Shown here piece by piece: positions 1 to 6,636 of a stretch of 11,118 nt of DNA. Positions within the stretch are counted from its first letter, which is position 1. Each line of letters opens with the position of its first letter. The stretch covers positions 1 to 11,118 of the forward strand of contig CALVZR010000063.1 of NCBI GenBank assembly GCA_944372565.1. Reading direction: 5' to 3'. The notes below the pieces were generated by a model, which was given only the letters and a program-made list of their open reading frames with translations, was not told the DNA's origin and ran no database searches. The position numbers were made by a program, and so were the translations under genes. This stretch comes from an uncultured Clostridia bacterium (GTDB lineage Bacteria; Bacillota; Clostridia; Christensenellales; Borkfalkiaceae).

Positions 1-117
1 GGGGTGGGGGACGGGGGGAAGGGGGGGAGGAGGAGGTTGCGGGTGGGGGTCAGTGCTTGCGGCGGGGGCAGGGGGCGGGGGGGGGGGGAGGTGGTCCGGC
101 TGGGGTACGGGGTCGCC
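1..117. other. G-run low-complexity contig edge, probable artefact
   Basis: These bases are dominated by runs of G (up to about a dozen in a row) and have almost no other structure. The frame of smc stays open through them, but the encoded residues are a Gly/Arg-rich string unlike the acidic, Glu/Lys-rich coiled coil expected there. Normal composition and codon use begin abruptly near position 118. The simplest reading is poor sequence at a contig end, such as poly-G read tails or mis-assembly. A real G-quadruplex-forming tract cannot be excluded but is less likely. Confidence 0.7.
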
Positions 118-1161
118 GCCGCGAAGGAAGAGAACGAGAAGGCGGCGGAGGACATCGCGAACAAGGAAGCGATCATCGAAAAGATCAAGCAGGACGCCGA
201 AAAGGTGGCGCTTTCCGAAGAGGAACAGCGCTACGTGAGCGAACTGAGAGCGCGTATCGACGAGGTGGAACAGAGCAAGGAAACCCTGCGCGAGAGCCAG
301 GGGCGCGCGGACGAAAAAAAGGCGCAGATCGCGGAGGAGCTCAGCAAGCTCGCAGACCGCCGCCACAACGAGGAACTCGCGCTCGCGAAGATAGACAGCG
401 ACATCGAATATTACAGCCAGCGCATTTCCGAAGAATACGGCGAAACGTACGAAACCGCCCTCCGCTACCGGGAGGAGGGGTACGACGCGCGCGAGGGCGA
501 GCAGGAGATTACCAGACGCAAACGCAGGATCGGCGCGCTCGGTTCCATCAACCCCAACGCCATAGACGATTACGCCGCGGTGAAAGAGCGCTACGACGAG
601 ATGTACGTGCAGAAAGAAGACCTCACCAAGGCGGAAGACGACATCGTGAAGGCGATCGAAACGCTGAAAAAGGAAATGCTTTCGCAGTTCAACGAAGGGT
701 TCAACAAGATCAACGAGAACTTTATGCGCATCTTCAAAGAACTCTTCGGCGGCGGGCGGGCGATGCTCGAACTCGACTACGAAAACGCGGAAGATCAGCT
801 GGAGGCGGGCGTGAACATCGTGGCGGAGCCGCCGGGAAAGAAATTGCAGAAACTTTCGCTTTTAAGCGGCGGCGAGCAGGCGCTCACGGCAATCGCCATC
901 CTGTTTTCCATCCTGCGGCTCAGACCCATGCCGTTCTGCGTGCTGGACGAAATCGAGGCGGCGCTCGACGAGGCGAACGTGGACCGTTTCGCGCGGTATC
1001 TCAAAAAGTTTTCCGACGAAACGCAGTTCATCGTCATCACGCACAGAAAGCCGACCATGGAACTTGCGGACGCGCTCTTCGGCGTGACCATGCAGGAAAA
1101 GGGCGTTTCCAAACTCGTATCGGTAAAACTGAGCGATATCGAGGAAGTGGAAGCGGGTTGA
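1..1161 (+). CDS. smc: Chromosome segregation protein SMC, C-terminal part (5' truncated)
   Basis: This is the C-terminal third of the SMC ATPase, which dimerises at a hinge and with ScpA/ScpB organises and segregates the nucleoid. The credible protein starts near position 118. It begins with about 150 residues of Glu/Lys/Arg-rich coiled coil, followed by the conserved segment before the head (LGSINPNAIDDY, near 540-575). The C-terminal ABC head follows: the signature motif LSGGEQ (Ser codon at 865), Walker B FCVLDEIEAALDE (Asp 946, catalytic Glu 949), and the switch His in ITHRK (1042). Walker A lies in the missing N-terminal half. The first ~38 apparent residues come from the G-run edge and should not be trusted. 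ftsY begins 21 bases after the stop, the usual smc-ftsY pairing. Stop is TGA at 1159-1161. Confidence 0.93.
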   Translation, partial: GVGDGGKGGRRRLRVGVSACGGGRGRGGGEVVRLGYGVAAAKEENEKAAEDIANKEAIIEKIKQDAEKVALSEEEQRYVSELRARIDEVEQSKETLRESQGRADEKKAQIAEELSKLADRRHNEELALAKIDSDIEYYSQRISEEYGETYETALRYREEGYDAREGEQEITRRKRRIGALGSINPNAIDDYAAVKERYDEMYVQKEDLTKAEDDIVKAIETLKKEMLSQFNEGFNKINENFMRIFKELFGGGRAMLELDYENAEDQLEAGVNIVAEPPGKKLQKLSLLSGGEQALTAIAILFSILRLRPMPFCVLDEIEAALDEANVDRFARYLKKFSDETQFIVITHRKPTMELADALFGVTMQEKGVSKLVSVKLSDIEEVEAG

Positions 1162-1182
1162 AAAAAGGAAAGACAGAGGATT

Positions 1183-2082
1183 ATGGGATTTTTTTCTAAA
1201 ATAAAGGAAGCGCTGAAAAAGACCAAAAATTCGCTCGCGGCAAAGCTGACCGATCTGTTTTCCAAAAACAAACTGGGCGACGAATTTTACGAGGAACTCG
1301 AAGAGATCCTCATTTCATCCGACGTGAGCGTGCGCACCGCGGAGGACATCGTGGAGGAAATCAAGGAGCGCGCCATCGGGGAACGCTGCCGCGATAAAGA
1401 ATACGTGATCGCCCTCTTAAAAGAGGCGCTTTACGATAAGCTGACGATCGCCGACCCGCTGGAAATCGAAACGCCCGCGGTGCTGATGATCGTGGGGGTG
1501 AACGGCGTGGGCAAAACGACCACCATCGGCAAACTCGCAAACCTCTTCGTGAAGGACGATCTCACGGTAACGCTGGCGGCGGCGGATACCTTCCGCGCGG
1601 CGGCGAGCGAACAGCTCGCGGTGTGGGGAGAACGGGCGAAAGTGCGCGTGGTCAAGCACGCCGAGGGGGCGGACCCCTCCGCCGTGGTGTACGACGCGGT
1701 GAACTCTGCCAAGGCGAAGGAAACGGATATCCTCATCATCGACACGGCGGGCAGGCTGCACGTGAAAGCCAATTTAATGGAAGAGCTGAAAAAGATGGAC
1801 CGCGTTGTCAACCGCGAATACCCGGAAGCCAATTTTTATAAACTCATCGTGCTGGACGCCTCCACGGGGCAGAACGCCTACAATCAGGTGGCGGCGTTTA
1901 AGGACGACGTGGGGCTGGACGGCATCATCCTCACCAAGCTGGACGGCACCGCGAAGGGCGGTTTCGTCGTGTCGCTCTGCGGAGAGCTGGAAGTGCCCGT
2001 GTGCTATGTGGGCACGGGCGAAAAGTTAGACGACATCGAGGTGTTCGACGCGGAAGAATTCGTGGAAGGCCTCTTTGAATAG
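1183..2082 (+). CDS. ftsY: Signal recognition particle receptor FtsY
   Basis: FtsY is the SRP receptor GTPase. It docks Ffh-ribosome-nascent-chain complexes at the membrane and hands them to SecYEG. The 299-residue protein is a short FtsY without the long acidic A domain of E. coli. Its N-terminus (MGFFSKIKEALKKTKNSL) looks like the amphipathic, basic membrane-targeting helix. The N domain covers roughly residues 20-95. The G domain shows G1 GVNGVGKTT (residues 105-113, Lys111), the DTFRAAASEQL insertion-box segment, G3 DTAGR (from Asp187), G4 TKLDGTAKGG (from Thr251) and the closing GTGEKLDDIEVFD. The ATG follows an AGAGGA-type binding site. It is probably co-transcribed with smc. All nucleotide-binding motifs are intact. 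Confidence 0.97.
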   Translation: MGFFSKIKEALKKTKNSLAAKLTDLFSKNKLGDEFYEELEEILISSDVSVRTAEDIVEEIKERAIGERCRDKEYVIALLKEALYDKLTIADPLEIETPAVLMIVGVNGVGKTTTIGKLANLFVKDDLTVTLAAADTFRAAASEQLAVWGERAKVRVVKHAEGADPSAVVYDAVNSAKAKETDILIIDTAGRLHVKANLMEELKKMDRVVNREYPEANFYKLIVLDASTGQNAYNQVAAFKDDVGLDGIILTKLDGTAKGGFVVSLCGELEVPVCYVGTGEKLDDIEVFDAEEFVEGLFE

Positions 2083-2101
2083 CGCACGCGAGGGGGCAAA
2101 G

Positions 2102-2608
2102 ATGGAAAAGAGCGAAAACACACAAGTCGTCGCAACGCGTTCGCATTGGGTGATCGGCGGAGTCGTCCTATCGGCAGCTATGCTGCCGCTTTGTATCGTT
2201 GCGGCGATATTTTTTCGGGAAGCGGGCGACAGAATTATGTTCGGTGCGGCGTTTGTTTTGTTTTTCGCCGCGATGATTTACTATCTTTACCTTGCCTGCA
2301 CGTTGCCGAAAATCATGATCGCATATAAAAAAGGAAAATTTTATTTTCATCCGACAAAAAAACAGACGGTTATTTTGCCGCCGGAGGAAGTCGGAGAAGT
2401 GCGGAGAAACCATCACACCGGCGCAGATTGGCGGATCTATGCGCGCCCTTCTGGAAAACTCATCGTAGATCTGAAAGGAAAACCTACGGTGTTCCGGTTT
2501 GTGGCAAACCTCGAATATTCAGAGAAGAGGATCGAAAAAATCAGACAGGAACGGCGCGAAGAACTGCTGCGCGCCGAACTTGCGGAAAAAGAGAAAACAA
2601 AAGAATGA
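2102..2608 (+). CDS. Small membrane protein, two TM helices plus cytosolic PH-like domain
   Basis: I do not recognise a named family. From the ATG at 2102 the product is 168 residues. Two hydrophobic helices (about 15-38 and 44-69) form a hairpin. A soluble domain (about 72-145) with alternating beta-like segments (KIMIAYKKGKFYFHP, QTVILPPEEVGEV, KLIVDLKG, VFRFVANLEY) follows, then a charged helical tail rich in Glu/Lys/Arg. The layout recalls small bacterial PH-like membrane proteins, but that is inference. Start 2102 is preferred over an in-frame start at 2075 because a GAGGGGG site precedes it and it lies beyond the ftsY stop. Base composition is visibly more AT-rich than its neighbours (close to half GC in rows I counted), suggesting a different history. 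It does not belong to the classic smc-ftsY-ffh cluster and ends at a strong terminator. Confidence 0.8.
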   Translation: MEKSENTQVVATRSHWVIGGVVLSAAMLPLCIVAAIFFREAGDRIMFGAAFVLFFAAMIYYLYLACTLPKIMIAYKKGKFYFHPTKKQTVILPPEEVGEVRRNHHTGADWRIYARPSGKLIVDLKGKPTVFRFVANLEYSEKRIEKIRQERREELLRAELAEKEKTKE

Positions 2609-2609
2609 G

Positions 2610-2640
2610 AAAAACGCGGAAAAGAATTTCCGCGTTTTTT
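2610..2640 (+). terminator. Intrinsic terminator, possibly bidirectional
   Basis: A perfect 13-bp inverted repeat has its left arm at 2610-2622 (AAAAACGCGGAAA) and its right arm at 2627-2639, with a 4-base AGAA loop and a run of T to 2640. It starts one base after the TGA of the preceding small membrane protein gene. The A-run on the left mirrors the T-run on the right, so it could work in both directions. The MFS start codon lies only 13 bases beyond it, which argues for the MFS start at 2653 rather than an upstream ATG at 2605. Confidence 0.85.
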
Positions 2641-2652
2641 CGGGAGTTAAAT

Positions 2653-3843
2653 ATGGCAACGGCTTTGCTCATCGTCATTTTCATCGCCTTTATCGGGCTG
2701 GGCGTGCCCGATTCCCTGTTCGGCACGGCATGCCCCGCGATATACGCCGGAGTCGGCGTGCCCGTTTCGTGGGCGAATTTCGTTACGGTGCCCATTTCCG
2801 CCTGCACCGTTTTTTCCAGCCTGATGAGCGCCCGCCTCGTGAAAAAATTCGGCACGGGCGTCGTTACCGCGGCGAGCACCGTGCTCACCGCGCTCGCCCT
2901 GCTCGGCTTTTCCCTTTCGGGAAGTTTTGCATTTCTTTGCGTGTGCGCCCTTCCGCTCGGTCTGGGCGCGGGCGCGATCGATACCGCCCTCAACAACTAC
3001 GTCGCCACCCACTACAAGGCTTCGCACATGAATTTTCTGCACTGCTTTTACGGGGTGGGCGTTTCGCTGAGTCCCTTTCTGATGTCCCTCGCCCTTTCGG
3101 ACAACGCCGATTGGCACCGCGGCTACTTTATCGTGTTTTTCGTGCAGGCGGGGATCGCCGCGCTCACCCTTATCACCCTGCCGCTGTGGTATAAAGTGAA
3201 GGGCGAAAAGGCGGAAGAAGAGAAAAAATTTTCCTCCGCGGGGCTGAAACAGGTCGTGAAGATCCCCGCCCTCCGCCGCATGTGGATCGTGTTTTTCGCC
3301 GCGTGCGCCGCGGAATATACCTGCGGTTCGTGGGGAAGCACTTTTTTGGTGGAGAGCAGGGGGCTTTCGGTGGATTCCGCCGCGCTCGCCGTCACCTTTT
3401 ACTATGCGGGGCTGGCGCTCGGCAGGTTCGTTTCGGGGCTGGTTTCTGGCAGGGTGAAGAGCGAAAAACTCGTGTGGACGGGGCAGTTCATCCTGCTCGC
3501 CGCCGTTTTGTGCGCCCTCGTGCCGAACGCCGTCGCGGCGCAGGTCGCCCTCTTTTTCGCGGGGTTCGGCATCGGCCCCGTTTTTCCGAACCTCATCCAC
3601 CTCACGCCCGCAAATTTCGGCGAGGAGAATTCGCAGGCGGCGATGAGCACGCAGATGGCGGCGTCTTACGTCGGCATCATGCTCATGCCTTCGGTGTTCG
3701 GCCTGCTCGCGGACGCTTTCGGGGCGAAGTGGTTCCCCGTATATGTGCTCGCCCTCGCGCTCATCATGATTTTTTTCCACTTTTCCGTTTCCCGCGCGTT
3801 AAAACGGGCGAAAACGCTTGACAGCGGGGAGAAAAAAGTGTAA
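2653..3843 (+). CDS. MFS transporter, fucose-permease-like family
   Basis: A 396-residue polytopic membrane protein with about twelve hydrophobic segments and a charged central loop (residues 182-200, KVKGEKAEEEKK), the usual 6+6 major facilitator layout. Segments recalling the FucP/FHS branch include GLGAGAIDTALNNYV (103-117), NFLHCFYGVG (127-136) and FGIGPVFPN (305-313), with a motif-A-like loop SARLVKKFGTG (59-69). This branch typically imports sugars by proton symport, but the substrate here cannot be read. The ATG at 2653 has a GGGAG site (2642-2646) six bases upstream. An in-frame ATG at 2605, overlapping the previous stop, would add 16 basic residues but has no binding site and lies before the terminator hairpin. 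Neighbouring genes give no substrate clue. The stop codon overlaps a promoter for the next operon. Confidence 0.9.
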   Translation: MATALLIVIFIAFIGLGVPDSLFGTACPAIYAGVGVPVSWANFVTVPISACTVFSSLMSARLVKKFGTGVVTAASTVLTALALLGFSLSGSFAFLCVCALPLGLGAGAIDTALNNYVATHYKASHMNFLHCFYGVGVSLSPFLMSLALSDNADWHRGYFIVFFVQAGIAALTLITLPLWYKVKGEKAEEEKKFSSAGLKQVVKIPALRRMWIVFFAACAAEYTCGSWGSTFLVESRGLSVDSAALAVTFYYAGLALGRFVSGLVSGRVKSEKLVWTGQFILLAAVLCALVPNAVAAQVALFFAGFGIGPVFPNLIHLTPANFGEENSQAAMSTQMAASYVGIMLMPSVFGLLADAFGAKWFPVYVLALALIMIFFHFSVSRALKRAKTLDSGEKKV

Positions 3844-3846
3844 ACT
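3818..3846 (+). promoter_or_regulatory. Sigma-70-type promoter for the ylxM-ffh operon
   Basis: A consensus -35 box TTGACA (3818-3823) is followed by exactly 17 bases and a -10 box TAAACT (3841-3846, four of six consensus bases). It lies in the last codons of the MFS gene, and the -10 overlaps its stop codon. The predicted start near 3852 falls at the left arm of the hairpin at 3851-3878. The -10 box sits inside a short dyad, TGTAA-AC-TTACA (3839-3850). It is the best candidate I see for driving ylxM, ffh and the genes beyond. The weak -10 and embedded hairpin make its real output uncertain. Confidence 0.55.
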
Positions 3847-3878
3847 TACAAAGTGTAAAGCGAAAATGCTTTACACTT
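3836..3878. repeat. Three copies of a 9-mer (two direct, one inverted) around the promoter
   Basis: AAGTGTAAA occurs at 3836-3844 and again at 3851-3859, 15 bases apart. Its exact reverse complement TTTACACTT lies at 3870-3878. The second and third copies make most of the terminator stem. The first overlaps the -10 region. This could be an operator array or a by-product of the hairpin; no regulator is encoded nearby. Confidence 0.6.
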
Positions 3879-3885
3879 GTTTTTT
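3851..3885 (+). terminator. Intrinsic terminator after the MFS gene
   Basis: A perfect 11-bp stem (AAGTGTAAAGC at 3851-3861 with 3868-3878) and a 6-base loop GAAAAT are followed by a T-tract interrupted by one G (to 3885). It lies 7 bases after the MFS stop codon and would end that transcript. It also sits at the predicted start of the ylxM promoter, so a transcript from that promoter would begin with this hairpin. Confidence 0.75.
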
Positions 3886-3900
3886 GCGGACGGGGTCCGC
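3886..3900 (+). other. Small GC hairpin in the ylxM leader
   Basis: GCGGAC (3886-3891), a GGG loop and GTCCGC (3895-3900) form a 6-bp hairpin immediately after the terminator T-tract and 10 bases before the ylxM ATG. It may influence ylxM translation, since the bases between it and the ATG are a GGGGCGGGGC run rather than a clear Shine-Dalgarno site. Function is inferred only. Confidence 0.4.
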
Positions 3901-3910
3901 GGGGCGGGGC

Positions 3911-4216
3911 ATGGCGAAAGAACTTTATATAGCGGAACTTTACGAGCAGTATAAAGATTTGCTCACGCCGCACAGAAAGACGCTCGTTTACGAGTATTAT
4001 ATCCTCGATCTGTCTTTGGGGGAGATCGCCGAGCGCGCGGGCGTTACGCGGCAGAGCGTGAACGACGGCCTGCAAAAGGCGAAGGAACAGCTCATCGGGC
4101 TGGAAAACGCCCTGCACCTCGCGAAAAAGGCGGCGGCGATAAACGCGTTCGGGGAAAAACTGAAAGAAAAGGACGGCGCGCTGTACGCTGAATTTTCGGA
4201 AATATTCAAGGATTAA
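3911..4216 (+). CDS. ylxM: YlxM/p13-like putative SRP accessory protein, HTH fold
   Basis: This 101-residue protein matches the UPF0122 (YlxM/p13) family, encoded next to ffh in many Firmicutes and described in streptococci as modulating SRP GTPase activity. An N-terminal helix with the LLTPHRKTLVYEYY segment (17-30) precedes a sigma-factor-like helix-turn-helix, SLGEIAERAGVTRQSV (35-50), and a charged C-terminal helix. The start at 3911 is chosen because homology begins at MAKELYIAELY. Upstream in-frame starts (for example ATG 3866) would lie in the terminator hairpin. The binding site is weak: only a G-rich run, no AGGAGG. The stop codon is one base before the ffh ATG, so translation is probably coupled. 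Confidence 0.88.
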   Translation: MAKELYIAELYEQYKDLLTPHRKTLVYEYYILDLSLGEIAERAGVTRQSVNDGLQKAKEQLIGLENALHLAKKAAAINAFGEKLKEKDGALYAEFSEIFKD

Positions 4217-4217
4217 C

Positions 4218-5525
4218 ATGGCGCAGTTTGCAAGTTTAAGCGAAAAACTCAATCATATCTTTTCCAAGCTGACCAAGCGCGGCAGGCTTACCGAACTGGA
4301 AATCAAAACCGCGATGCGGGAAGTGCGCATCGCCCTTCTGGAGGCGGACGTAAACCTGAAAGTCGCCAAGGATTTCATCAACAAGGTGAGCGAAAAGGCG
4401 GTGGGGCAGGAAATTTTGAAGAGCCTCAACCCCACGCAGCAGGTGATCAAGATTGTCAACGAGGAGCTGATCGCCCTGATGGGCAGCGCCAATTCCAAGC
4501 TGGAAGTGGCGAGCAAGCCGCCCACGATCATTATGATGTGCGGTTTGCAGGGCGCGGGCAAAACGACGTTCTGCGGAAAACTCGCCATGCACCTCAAAAA
4601 GCAGGGCAAAAAGCCGCTGCTCGTCGCGTGCGACGTCTATCGCCCCGCGGCGATCACCCAGCTGAAAGTGGTGGGGGAAAAGGTCGGCGCGGAAGTGTTT
4701 GAAAAGGGGCAGGGGAACCCCGTGAAGATCGCCCGCGAGGGCGTGAAACACGCGCAGAGTTACGGGTTCGACACCGTGATCATCGATACGGCAGGCCGTT
4801 TGCAGATCGACGAAGACCTTATGCGCGAGCTGGAGGACATCAAAAAAGAAGTTTCCCCCACGGAAATCCTCCTCACCGTGGACGCGATGACGGGGCAGAT
4901 CGCCGTGGACGTGGCGGATACCTTCAACAAGCGGTTGGAAGTTACGGGGCTGATCCTCACCAAGCTCGACGGGGATACCCGCGGCGGCGCCACGCTTTCC
5001 ATCCGCGCGGTTACGGGAAAACCCGTGAAATTCTGCGGCACGGGGGAAAAGCTGGGCGATATCGAGCCGTTTTATCCCGACCGTATGGCGAGCCGCATCC
5101 TCGGCATGGGCGACGTGCTCACCCTCATCGAAAAGGCGGAATCCGCCATTTCCGAAGAGCAGGCGAAGAAGATGGAGAAGAAATTCCGCGAAAACGCCTT
5201 CACTTTGGAAGATTATCTCGTGCAGTTCGACGCGATGAAGAAGATGGGCGGGCTGAAAGGCGTGCTCGCGATGATGCCGGGCAATAAGATGAAGATCAAC
5301 GAGGCGGATATAGACGAGAGCCGGGTGGAGCGCGTGAAGGCGATCATCCGCTCGATGACGCCCAAAGAAAGAAGGGATCCGGGCATTTTGAACTATTCGC
5401 GCAAAAACAGGATTGCGGCGGGTTCGGGAACCTCGGTGCAGGAGATCAACAAACTGCTCAAACAGTTCGAGCAGACAAAGCAGATGATGAAGCAGATGAA
5501 GAACAACAAGATGTTCCGCTTCTGA
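4218..5525 (+). CDS. ffh: Signal recognition particle protein Ffh (SRP54)
   Basis: Ffh is the protein subunit of the bacterial SRP. With 4.5S/6S RNA it binds hydrophobic signal sequences at the ribosome and then pairs with FtsY through twin GTPase domains. The 435-residue product has an N domain (1-~98); a G domain with G1 GLQGAGKTT (109-117), the DVYRPAAITQL segment, G3 DTAGR (from Asp190) and G4 TKLDGDTRGG (from Thr248); and an M domain from about 300. The M domain carries the methionine-rich signal-binding part (MKKMGGLKGVLAMMPG) and the RNA-binding helix-turn-helix (SMTPKERRDPGILN through NRIAAGSGTSVQEINKLL, about 379-414). An AAGGA site lies just before the ATG. Length is normal and all motifs are intact. 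Confidence 0.98.
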   Translation: MAQFASLSEKLNHIFSKLTKRGRLTELEIKTAMREVRIALLEADVNLKVAKDFINKVSEKAVGQEILKSLNPTQQVIKIVNEELIALMGSANSKLEVASKPPTIIMMCGLQGAGKTTFCGKLAMHLKKQGKKPLLVACDVYRPAAITQLKVVGEKVGAEVFEKGQGNPVKIAREGVKHAQSYGFDTVIIDTAGRLQIDEDLMRELEDIKKEVSPTEILLTVDAMTGQIAVDVADTFNKRLEVTGLILTKLDGDTRGGATLSIRAVTGKPVKFCGTGEKLGDIEPFYPDRMASRILGMGDVLTLIEKAESAISEEQAKKMEKKFRENAFTLEDYLVQFDAMKKMGGLKGVLAMMPGNKMKINEADIDESRVERVKAIIRSMTPKERRDPGILNYSRKNRIAAGSGTSVQEINKLLKQFEQTKQMMKQMKNNKMFRF

Positions 5526-5531
5526 TAAAAT
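5523..5531 (+). promoter_or_regulatory. Possible extended -10 element before rpsP
   Basis: TGATAAAAT at the ffh stop codon contains TG-N-TAAAAT (-10 box 5526-5531, five of six consensus bases). No acceptable -35 is seen 17 bases upstream. It would start transcription near 5538, just before the rpsP binding site. Read-through from ffh is the alternative. Confidence 0.28.
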
Positions 5532-5565
5532 CGATAAAAAAACCATAGAAAGGAGAAACAGAACA

Positions 5566-5862
5566 ATGGCAGTAAAAATGAGACTGACGAGAATGGGCGA
5601 CAAGAAGAGCCCGTTTTACCGCATCGTCGTAACGGACAGCAGGAACGCGCGCGACGGCGCGTATATCGACAAAGTGGGTCACTACAACCCCACGGCGAAC
5701 CCTGCGGAGATCGTCATCGACGCGGAGAAGGCGAAAGACTGGCTTTCCAAGGGCGTGCAGCCTACCGAAACGGTGAAATCGCTGCTCGTTCACGAGGGCG
5801 TGATCGAAAAGCCGACCAAACTTTCCGCACCCCGCACCAAAACGAGAAAGGCAAAGAAATAA
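5566..5862 (+). CDS. rpsP: 30S ribosomal protein S16
   Basis: S16 is an early-binding protein of the 30S body that stabilises 16S rRNA folding. The 98-residue product shows the family's signature N-terminus (MAVKMRLTRMGDKKSPFYRIVV) followed by DSRNARDGAYIDKVGHYNP and the DAEKAKDWLSKGVQPTETV segment. The lysine/arginine-rich tail (RTKTRKAKK) is slightly longer than in Bacillus subtilis. An AAAGGAG site (around 5549-5555) lies about 10 bases before the ATG. It sits between ffh and khpA, the classic position. Confidence 0.98.
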   Translation: MAVKMRLTRMGDKKSPFYRIVVTDSRNARDGAYIDKVGHYNPTANPAEIVIDAEKAKDWLSKGVQPTETVKSLLVHEGVIEKPTKLSAPRTKTRKAKK

Positions 5863-5880
5863 TGCCGAGGGGGAAAGGGA

Positions 5881-6123
5881 ATGCTTGAATTAGTGAAGTA
5901 TATCGTCAACCAGTTCGCCGAAAAGCCGGACGAAGTCGAATACGACGTGAAGGAAAACGACCGCGGAACGGAGATCACGGTTATCCTTTCGGATTCGGAT
6001 ATGGGCAAGGTGATCGGCAGACAGGGGAAGATCGCGAAGGCGATGCGCACCATCGTGAAGGCCGCCGGCGCGAAAGAGAATAAAAAGTACAGCGTGGAAA
6101 TCAAGGAAAGAGAACAGGCGTAA
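5881..6123 (+). CDS. khpA: KH-domain RNA-binding protein KhpA (YlqC)
   Basis: A small 80-residue single KH-domain protein of the KhpA/YlqC/UPF0109 family. It usually partners with KhpB (Jag/EloR) to bind RNAs and has been linked to cell elongation and division in streptococci. The RNA-gripping GXXG loop is GRQG at residues 46-49 within MGKVIGRQGKIAKAMRTIV. A GAGGGGG site precedes the ATG. The stop codon is immediately followed by the rimM start. The gene lies between rpsP and rimM as in other Firmicutes; ylqD, present here in Bacillus subtilis, is absent. Confidence 0.95.
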   Translation: MLELVKYIVNQFAEKPDEVEYDVKENDRGTEITVILSDSDMGKVIGRQGKIAKAMRTIVKAAGAKENKKYSVEIKEREQA

Positions 6124-6636
6124 ATGAAAGAAAGGCTGATCGTCGGCGAGGTTCTCAAACCGCAGGGCATCGCGGGGGGGCTGAAAGTGCGCCCCTACGT
6201 GGACGACGTGCGGCGTTTCGGACAGCTGAAAAGGGTTTATGCGGAGGATACCGCCTATAAGGTCGTGAAGGCGCAGATCGGCGCGGACGCGGTGATCTTA
6301 TATCTCGCGGGCGTTGCGGACAGGAACGCGGCGGAGCTTTTCCGCGGCAAGTTTCTCGAAGTGGACCGCGAGGACGCCGCCCCCCTCGAAGAGGGCAGGT
6401 ATTACATCGCAGACGTGCTCGGCTGCCGCGCCGTAACGGACGAGGGCGAAGAACTCGGCACGGTGGAGGACATCCAAAGTAAGCCCTATGCGGACGTTTA
6501 CACGCTGAAAACCGCAGACGGAAAGCGCATCGTGTTCCCGCTTTTGAAGGACGTTTTGCAGAGCATCGACGTGAAAGAAGGCGTTTTAACGGTGCGCGCA
6601 AAGCGTTTTTCGGAGGTCGCGCTCTATGAAAATTGA
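6124..6636 (+). CDS. rimM: Ribosome maturation factor RimM
   Basis: RimM assists late maturation of the 30S head, binding S19 and the 16S 3' domain. The 170-residue protein has an N-terminal barrel domain (1-~85) opening with LIVGEVLKPQGIAGGLKVRPY and a C-terminal PRC-barrel domain (from YYIADVLGC, about 93-101, to LLKDVLQSIDV at 140-150). The usual His of the HGI/HGL turn is Gln14 here, a modest variation. The ATG directly abuts the khpA stop and no clear Shine-Dalgarno site is present, so translation is probably coupled. The end overlaps trmD by 11 bases. Confidence 0.95.
   Translation: MKERLIVGEVLKPQGIAGGLKVRPYVDDVRRFGQLKRVYAEDTAYKVVKAQIGADAVILYLAGVADRNAAELFRGKFLEVDREDAAPLEEGRYYIADVLGCRAVTDEGEELGTVEDIQSKPYADVYTLKTADGKRIVFPLLKDVLQSIDVKEGVLTVRAKRFSEVALYEN

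Noticed and set aside
2605..2652. Upstream ATG for the MFS gene, overlapping the previous stop as ATGA
   Set aside because: It would add 16 basic residues encoded by the terminator hairpin and has no ribosome binding site, whereas 2653 has GGGAG at good spacing.
3818..3910. Longer ylxM reading frame beginning at TTG 3818 or ATG 3866
   Set aside because: The extra residues come from the promoter and terminator hairpin and show no resemblance to the YlxM family; homology starts at 3911.
4236..5603. Long open frame on the minus strand opposite ffh (and similar ones opposite the MFS and rbgA genes)
   Set aside because: These are His/Arg-rich mirror frames produced by GC-rich codon use on the + strand, with no recognisable motifs, overlapping well-identified genes.
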